Under the pieces are notes generated by a model. That model did not search any database, was not told where the DNA came from, and was given only the letters and a program-made list of their open reading frames with translations. This document shows, in pieces, positions 59,436 through 64,000 of a stretch of DNA of 64,000 nucleotides. Made by a program: the position numbers and the translations under genes. Location of the stretch: contig NZ_JAKRKC020000001.1 in assembly GCF_022664455.2 (NCBI RefSeq), positions 4,469,001 through 4,533,000 of the forward strand, written 5' to 3'. The DNA is from Actinomadura luzonensis (GTDB lineage Bacteria; Actinomycetota; Actinomycetes; Streptosporangiales; Streptosporangiaceae). Each line of letters opens with the position of its first letter. The first letter of the stretch is position 1.

Positions 59436-59867
59436 GTGAGCACGGGAATCTGGATGGCGGCGGCGATCGCGGGCGGCACGCTGCTCGTCACGGCCGGCGT
59501 CTGGGCGCCGTTCCTCGTCGCCGCGCGCAACGGGCGGAGGCTGCTGGCCACCGGCATTCCCACGCGGGCGGTCGTGGAGGCGGTGGCCGACACCGGCATG
59601 TCGGTCAACGAGCGGCCTGTGGCCAGTTTCACCCTCGCCGTACGGGGCCAGGACGGCGAGGTGTACCGCGTCCGGCACCGGCAGACGCTGCCGCGCATCC
59701 CGTTCGGCGTCCTCGCGCCGGGCGCCGTGCTGCCGGTCCGGGTGGACCGGGAGCGGCCCGAGCGCGTCCGCATCGACTGGGCCTCCTGGCGGCCCGCCCC
59801 CGCCCCCTCCCCCGGCGGCTTCCCCGCGCCCTACCCGTACAGCCCGGCCCACGGCGAGCCGCTGTAA
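59436..59867 (+). CDS. Small membrane-anchored protein (DUF3592-like)
   Basis: 143 residues. One N-terminal helix (WMAAAIAGGTLLVTAGVWAPFLVAA) is followed by a beta-rich cytosolic or surface domain: GIPTRAVVEAVADTGMSVNERPVASFTLAVRGQDGEVYRVRHRQTLP...PGAVLPVRVDRERPERVRIDW. That pattern (ARV-VxDTG-xxxNxxPVxxFxLxV) is typical of DUF3592-type small barrels. A Pro-rich tail ends it. Transcribed away from the stress operon. Function unknown. Confidence 0.72.
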   Translation: MSTGIWMAAAIAGGTLLVTAGVWAPFLVAARNGRRLLATGIPTRAVVEAVADTGMSVNERPVASFTLAVRGQDGEVYRVRHRQTLPRIPFGVLAPGAVLPVRVDRERPERVRIDWASWRPAPAPSPGGFPAPYPYSPAHGEPL

Positions 59868-59896
59868 CGGGCTCGAAGCGCGCCGCCGGACCAGGC

Positions 59897-60763
59897 TCAG
59901 GGCGTGTCGCTGTAGCGGGCCTGGCGGGCGGCGGAGGTCAGCGCGGCCGCCCGGGCCGCCTCGGTCGGGGTGAACGGCAGCCCCGGCCGCCTGATCAGCA
60001 GCGCCCGGTCCGGGTTGACCGAGACGACCATGGTGGTGTTCAGCTCGGCGCCCTCGTCCACGGTGTCGCCGGGCCGGCGCCACTCGACCTCCGTGACGCG
60101 CAGCAGCTCGCCCAGGGCCTCCGGCAGCCGGTCGGGATCGGCGGCGACCCGCTGCGCCAGCACCAGAGCCTGCACGCCCGGGTCGGTGAGGTCCTTGACC
60201 TGCGCGGGCACGATCACCACGTCGTGCCCGCCCGCCCCGGCCAGCGCGGCGGCGAGCACGCCGAGCGGCAGGCCCCTCGGCGCCTCGATGACGAACTCGT
60301 CCAGCGCGTCACAGCCGGCGGGCGTGATCGCGCTGCTGCCGGTGGGCGCGATGTGCAGCGCCAGGATGTTGCAGCCGAGCCGCCCGAACGCGGCCGCGAC
60401 GGCCGCCAGGCGGCCGGGCCGCTCCACGACCCGCATGCGGATGCGCCACAACGCCATCGGCCCGCCCGCTCCCCCGCCGTCCGGCGCCGCGGCCTGCCGC
60501 CCGCTCCGCCCGCTCCGCCCGTTCCGCCCGTTCCGCCCGGTGGCCCGCCGGTGCCCGAGCCGCCGGTGCGCGGCCGTCCCGAGGATCAGGGCCAGGCCGA
60601 GGCCGACGAGCACGATCGGGCCCGGCTCCTCGTGACCCAGCAGCGTCGCGATCAGGTGCGCCAGCCCGACGGCCACGAACAGGACGGCCAGCTCGGCGAG
60701 CTCCCACCGCCACGAGCGCAGGTGTCCGGTGCGTACGGTGATGACCTTGCGTGCGTCACTCAT
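59897..60763 (-). CDS. Membrane protein with ACT-like regulatory domain
   Basis: 288 residues. Two N-terminal helices (AELAVLFVAVGLAHLIATLLG and GPIVLVGLGLALILGTAA) are followed by an Arg/Gly/Asn repeat linker (NGRNGRSGRSGR). An ACT-type domain comes next (WRIRMRVVERPGRLAAVAAAFGRLGCNILALHI, about 106-140) and a second, weaker ACT-like half to the C-terminus. ACT domains bind amino acids and usually regulate soluble enzymes, so a membrane-tethered one is unusual. Start ATG 60763 with GGAG close upstream. Ligand and partner unknown. Confidence 0.75.
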   Translation of the reverse strand: MSDARKVITVRTGHLRSWRWELAELAVLFVAVGLAHLIATLLGHEEPGPIVLVGLGLALILGTAAHRRLGHRRATGRNGRNGRSGRSGRQAAAPDGGGAGGPMALWRIRMRVVERPGRLAAVAAAFGRLGCNILALHIAPTGSSAITPAGCDALDEFVIEAPRGLPLGVLAAALAGAGGHDVVIVPAQVKDLTDPGVQALVLAQRVAADPDRLPEALGELLRVTEVEWRRPGDTVDEGAELNTTMVVSVNPDRALLIRRPGLPFTPTEAARAAALTSAARQARYSDTP

Positions 60764-60799
60764 GGCTCCAGTCTGCGGACGCCGTGTTACCTGACCACG

Positions 60800-60819
60800 G
60801 CCGCCGGGGTTGCGGCGGC
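60800..60819 (-). terminator. Hairpin downstream of the alpha-galactosidase gene
   Basis: 7-bp perfect arms GCCGCCG / CGGCGGC with a 6-nt loop, 88 bp after the minus-strand GH36 stop and before the ACT-protein gene. No T-tract. Confidence 0.4.
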
Positions 60820-60906
60820 ATTAAGGCGCGATCACCGCGTGACGGGGAGATGGCCCACACCCCACAATCCGGAATGGGCTCGTGCCGGACGGCGAGCTGT
60901 CCAGGT

Positions 60907-62985
60907 TCAGGCCCGGGCCACCTCGATGACCAGCACCGACGCGGGCCGCAGCGCCGGGGCGGGCAGTCCCAGCTCCGCCAGGACCGCGCCCGGCAGCCGT
61001 ACCGGCCCGGCCGTCCAGCCCGGCATCGCCGCCGCGGCGGGCGCGGGCCCGGCCACCCGCACCTCGTAGCGCGCGGCGGGGTCCAGGCCGGGCAGCCGCA
61101 GCGGCGCGGGCGCGGACTCCGTCCGGGAGGCGAGCTGCACGTACCCGTACACCGCCCGCTCGGGCGTCACCACGCCGTGCAGCAGCGCCGACGGGTCCGG
61201 GTGGTCGGCGTGGACCACCCGGCCGGCGTGCAGCACCGGCCGCAGCCGCTTGTGCAGCGCGATCCACTCGGCCAGTTCCTCAAGCTCCGCCTCGCTCGCC
61301 GAGGTCAGGTCCCACTCCACGCCCATGTGGCCGAACAGGGCGGTGCCGGCGCGGAAGGCCAGCGGCAGCGACCGGCCGGTGACGTGGTCGCGCGGCGCGC
61401 CGACGTGCGCGCCCATCCGCTCCGGCGGCACCAGCAGCCCGGTCCAGCGCTGGATGGACTGCCGGTCGAGCGCGTCGTTGCTGTCGGAGGTCCACACGCG
61501 GTCGGTGCGGGCCAGGATGCCGTGGTCGACGCGGGCGCCGCCGGACGAGCACGACTCGATCTCCAGCGCGGGGTGGCGGGCGCGCAGCTCGTCCAGCAGC
61601 CGGTAGGTGGCGAGGGTCTGCGCGTGCACGCCGGGCACCCCGTCGTGGACGGGCTCGGCGATGTCGCGGTTGTGGTCCCACTTGATGTAGTCGAGCTCGT
61701 ACTCGGTGACCAGGGCGTCGATGCGCTCCAGCAGGTACGCGTACACCTCGGGGCGGGCCAGGTCGAGCGTCTGCTGGTTGCGCTGCGGCGGCGGCAGCCG
61801 CCCGGCGTGGCCGAGCACCCAGTCGGGGTGGGCGCGGGCCAGGTCGGAGTCCGGGTTGACCATCTCCGGCTCGAACCACAGGCCGAACTGCATGCCGTGC
61901 TTGCGGACGTGCTCGGCCAGCGGGTGCAGGCCGCCGGGCCAGACGCCCTCGTCGACGTACCAGTCGCCGAGGCCGGCCCGGTCGTGGCGGCGGTGGCGGA
62001 ACCAGCCGTCGTCCAGCACGAACCGCTCGATCCCGGCGGCCGCGGCCCGGTCGGCCAGCTCCAGCAGCCGGTCGAGGCCGTGGTCGAAGTAGGTGGCCTC
62101 CCAGTTGTTGAGCGTGACGGGCCGGACCGGCAGCGGCCGGGCGGCCCGCAGGTGCTCGTGCAGGCGGGCGCTGGCGGTGTCCAGCCCGTCGCCGGACCAG
62201 GTGAAGTACACCACCGGCGTGCGGTAGCTCTCCCCCTGCCGCAGGACGATCTCGCCGGGCTCGGGCAGCTCGCCCGCGGCCAGCAGCGCCACGCCCTCGG
62301 GGACGCGCTCGGCGTGGTGGACGTGGTCGCCGCTCCACCCGGCGTGCACCGCCCACACCTCGCCGGCCCGGAACCCGAACCCCGGGGTGCCGGCCACCAG
62401 CAGGCCGGTGGCGTCGTGCCCGGTCCGGCCGCGCCGGCTCTCCCTGGACCACACGCCGTGGCCGAACGCGCGGCGCTGCGGCACCTTCTCCAGCGCCCAG
62501 CGGCCGGTGAAGTCCAGCAGCTCGGCGGCCCGGGCCGGGACCGGCAGCGCGCACTCCAGGCTCGCCAACCGGTACGGGGACGCGGCGGTGTTCGTGATCG
62601 TGTGCCGCAGCGTCACCAGGCCGCCCGCGTCCATGCCCAGCTCGCTCACCAGCGCCAGGCCGGCCCGGGCGTCGGAGGCGGCGATCGTCGCCGTGCCGCC
62701 CGCGCCGGGGCGCGCGTCGGCGTCCACGCGGTCCAGGCTCCAGCGCACCGGCCAGTGCTCGCCGTCCCTGGACCCGGCCAGGCCCGGCCGGCCGTACCAG
62801 CCGTCGCCCTGAGCGGGCAGCAGCGGCGGCGCGGCCGCCAGGGAGGCCAGCACGGGAGCCAGGTCGGCGTCCTCCGCGCCCGCGGCGCCGAGGGCGGCGC
62901 CGAAGTGGCGGACGCGGGGCAGGCCGGGACCGCCGGTGTCGAGCAGGAGACAGACGCCCGCGGCGGACAACATCAAGGACGACAA
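60907..62985 (-). CDS. Alpha-galactosidase, glycoside hydrolase family 36
   Basis: About 692 residues. A beta-sandwich N-terminal domain precedes the GH36 barrel: NNWEATYFDHGLDRLLELADRAAAAGIERFVLDDGWF, LWFEPEMVNPDSDL. The nucleophile is Asp437 in YIKWDHNRD, and the acid/base is Asp501 in VWTSDSND, with CSSGGARVDHG between. It hydrolyses terminal alpha-galactosides (raffinose, melibiose) and has no signal peptide, hence is intracellular. TTG 62985 is preferred (GAGGAG 6 bp upstream); GTG 63027 would add 14 residues without an RBS. It stands alone, without a sugar transporter beside it. Confidence 0.93.
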   Translation of the reverse strand: MSSLMLSAAGVCLLLDTGGPGLPRVRHFGAALGAAGAEDADLAPVLASLAAAPPLLPAQGDGWYGRPGLAGSRDGEHWPVRWSLDRVDADARPGAGGTATIAASDARAGLALVSELGMDAGGLVTLRHTITNTAASPYRLASLECALPVPARAAELLDFTGRWALEKVPQRRAFGHGVWSRESRRGRTGHDATGLLVAGTPGFGFRAGEVWAVHAGWSGDHVHHAERVPEGVALLAAGELPEPGEIVLRQGESYRTPVVYFTWSGDGLDTASARLHEHLRAARPLPVRPVTLNNWEATYFDHGLDRLLELADRAAAAGIERFVLDDGWFRHRRHDRAGLGDWYVDEGVWPGGLHPLAEHVRKHGMQFGLWFEPEMVNPDSDLARAHPDWVLGHAGRLPPPQRNQQTLDLARPEVYAYLLERIDALVTEYELDYIKWDHNRDIAEPVHDGVPGVHAQTLATYRLLDELRARHPALEIESCSSGGARVDHGILARTDRVWTSDSNDALDRQSIQRWTGLLVPPERMGAHVGAPRDHVTGRSLPLAFRAGTALFGHMGVEWDLTSASEAELEELAEWIALHKRLRPVLHAGRVVHADHPDPSALLHGVVTPERAVYGYVQLASRTESAPAPLRLPGLDPAARYEVRVAGPAPAAAAMPGWTAGPVRLPGAVLAELGLPAPALRPASVLVIEVARA

Positions 62986-63117
62986 GCCGGGCTCCTCACG
63001 CGAAAGGCTCAGGAGGTGCGACCTCACTGAAAACGCTATCGAACCCGGCCAGGCGGACGCGAGGCCCGGCGGGCGGCCGCCGCTGCCGGGCGCGTTGGCC
63101 GTTCGCCCCTCGATCGT

Positions 63118-63136
63118 TTAGGTTAGGCTCACCTAA
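63118..63136. promoter_or_regulatory. DtxR/IdeR-type iron box
   Basis: TTAGGTTAGGCTCACCTAA matches the 19-bp consensus palindrome with one mismatch at the centre-right. It overlaps a TAATAT -10 (63134-63139) and lies 19 bp before the start of the siderophore reductase gene. Iron-loaded repressor would silence that gene. It could also act on the divergent GH36 promoter, but it is 132 bp away from that start. Confidence 0.93.
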
Positions 63137-63155
63137 TATCGTTGGAGAGGTCGGG

Positions 63156-64000
63156 ATGAACCAGCCGTTTCACATGTTCCACGTCCAGGTAGACCGGCTG
63201 CAGCGGCTGAGCCCGTCGTTCCTGCGGGTGACGTTCACCGGGGACGATCTCTGCCATTTCGCCGACAACGGCTACGACCAGCGCATCAAGCTGATCCTGC
63301 CGCTGCCCGGCTGCGGGCTGGCGCACCTGCCGTCCGGGCCGGACTGGTACACCCAGTGGCGGGCGCTCGGCGACGACAAGCGCAACCCGATGCGCACCTA
63401 CACCGTGCGCCAGGCCCGCGCCCACGCCTGCGAGGTGGACGTGGACATCGTCATGCACCCCGACGGCGGCCCGGCCGCCCAGTGGGCCGAGCGCGTGCGG
63501 CCCGGCGACGAGGCCGTGCTCTTCGGCCCCGACGCCCGGCACGACGGGGTGCACGGCGGGCTGGAGTTCCGGCTGCCGTCCGGCAGCACCACCGTGCTGC
63601 TCGCCGGGGACGAGACGGCCGTGCCCGCCATCTGCTCCGTCCTGGAGCGCCTGCCCGCCGGGGTCGCCGGGGAGGCGCTGATGGAGGTGCCCTGCGACGA
63701 CGACGTCCTGCCCGTCGAGACCTCGTGCTCGGTGCGCGTCGGATGGCTGGCCAGGAACGGCCGCGAGCGCGGCGGACAGCTCGTCCCCGCCGTGCGGGCC
63801 GCCGCCGGGCGGCTGTTCAACGCCCCCGGCGCGGGCGCGGCCACCTTGCGGGAGGTGGACGTGGACGCCGAGGAGCTGTGGGAGGTGCCCCAGGAGGAGG
63901 CCGCCGACCCGCTGTACGCGTGGCTGGCGGGCGAGGCCGGCGTGATCAAGACGCTGCGCCGGCACCTCGTGGGCGAGCGGGGGATGGACCGGCGGGCGGT
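63156..64000 (+). CDS. Siderophore-interacting flavoreductase (SIP/ViuB family), 5' part
   Basis: Starts at ATG 63156 behind GGAGAGG and runs out of the window. The FAD-binding barrel has the signature RTYTVR (QRIKLILPLPG...NPMRTYTVRQAR), then VDIVMHPDGGPAAQWAERVRPGDEAVLFGP. The NAD(P)H domain shows LLAGDETAVPAICSVLERLP. The family reduces Fe3+-siderophores in the cytoplasm to release iron. About 281 residues are visible of a usual 260-300, so it is nearly complete. Control by the iron box directly upstream agrees with the role. Confidence 0.93.
   Translation, partial: MNQPFHMFHVQVDRLQRLSPSFLRVTFTGDDLCHFADNGYDQRIKLILPLPGCGLAHLPSGPDWYTQWRALGDDKRNPMRTYTVRQARAHACEVDVDIVMHPDGGPAAQWAERVRPGDEAVLFGPDARHDGVHGGLEFRLPSGSTTVLLAGDETAVPAICSVLERLPAGVAGEALMEVPCDDDVLPVETSCSVRVGWLARNGRERGGQLVPAVRAAAGRLFNAPGAGAATLREVDVDAEELWEVPQEEAADPLYAWLAGEAGVIKTLRRHLVGERGMDRRA

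Overview
This is a 64-kb window from a high-GC actinomycete chromosome. The evidence is about 70 % GC, strong third-position G/C bias, many GTG and TTG starts, many ATGA or GTGA four-base gene overlaps, leaderless -10/ATG arrangements and a DtxR/IdeR-type iron box. Gene content (tricorn protease homologue, RsbR/S/T stressosome, golvesin-like and YD-repeat giant protein, SIP-type siderophore reductase) fits a Streptosporangiales-like soil actinomycete such as Nonomuraea. That genus-level guess is inference.

Layout. 1-7.1 kb: the 3' part of a TetM/OtrA-like ribosomal-protection GTPase, a 40-residue basic protein, a tricorn protease, a family-4 glycosyltransferase and an HtrA-like protease. 7.2-13.3 kb: an ArsR-type regulator behind a perfect 19-bp inverted repeat, its MFS exporter, a convergent hyuA-hyuB pair and a small conserved hypothetical gene. 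13.3-22.8 kb: YigZ/IMPACT protein, isochorismate synthase, secreted SGNH hydrolase, secreted HNH nuclease, tandem crcB fluoride channels, metallophosphoesterase, GDXG-type hydrolase and a sugar ABC importer (binding lipoprotein, permease, ATPase).

23.1-30.2 kb and 39.9-46.1 kb are two insertion-sequence islands that bracket a 2805-residue secreted RHS/YD-repeat protein. The C-terminus of that protein is a low-GC deaminase-fold toxin domain, followed by a low-GC candidate immunity gene. A 14-bp hairpin lies between toxin and immunity gene; it looks like a terminator and also carries the -35 box of a leaderless immunity promoter. The second island is one IS630-type element whose transposase gene was split by three stacked elements (IS4, ISAs1, IS4). 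Each junction carries the same CGCTTGAG target word. Beyond it lies an inverted, truncated piece of a second RHS gene.

47.3-53.3 kb: TetR regulator, CitE-like lyase plus family-III CoA-transferase under a divergent GntR/FCD regulator, an unrecognised protein, an inositol-monophosphatase-like enzyme and a HutC-type GntR regulator. 53.3-59.2 kb: a compact six-gene stress-signalling operon on the minus strand (rsbR, rsbS, rsbT, an RsbT-PP2C fusion, a hybrid histidine kinase and a REC-GAF-PP2C phosphatase). 59.4-64 kb: two small membrane-associated proteins, a GH36 alpha-galactosidase and, behind an iron box, the start of a siderophore-interacting flavoreductase.

No rRNA, tRNA or CRISPR array was recognised. 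All assignments come from reading motifs in the sequence; no database search was possible.
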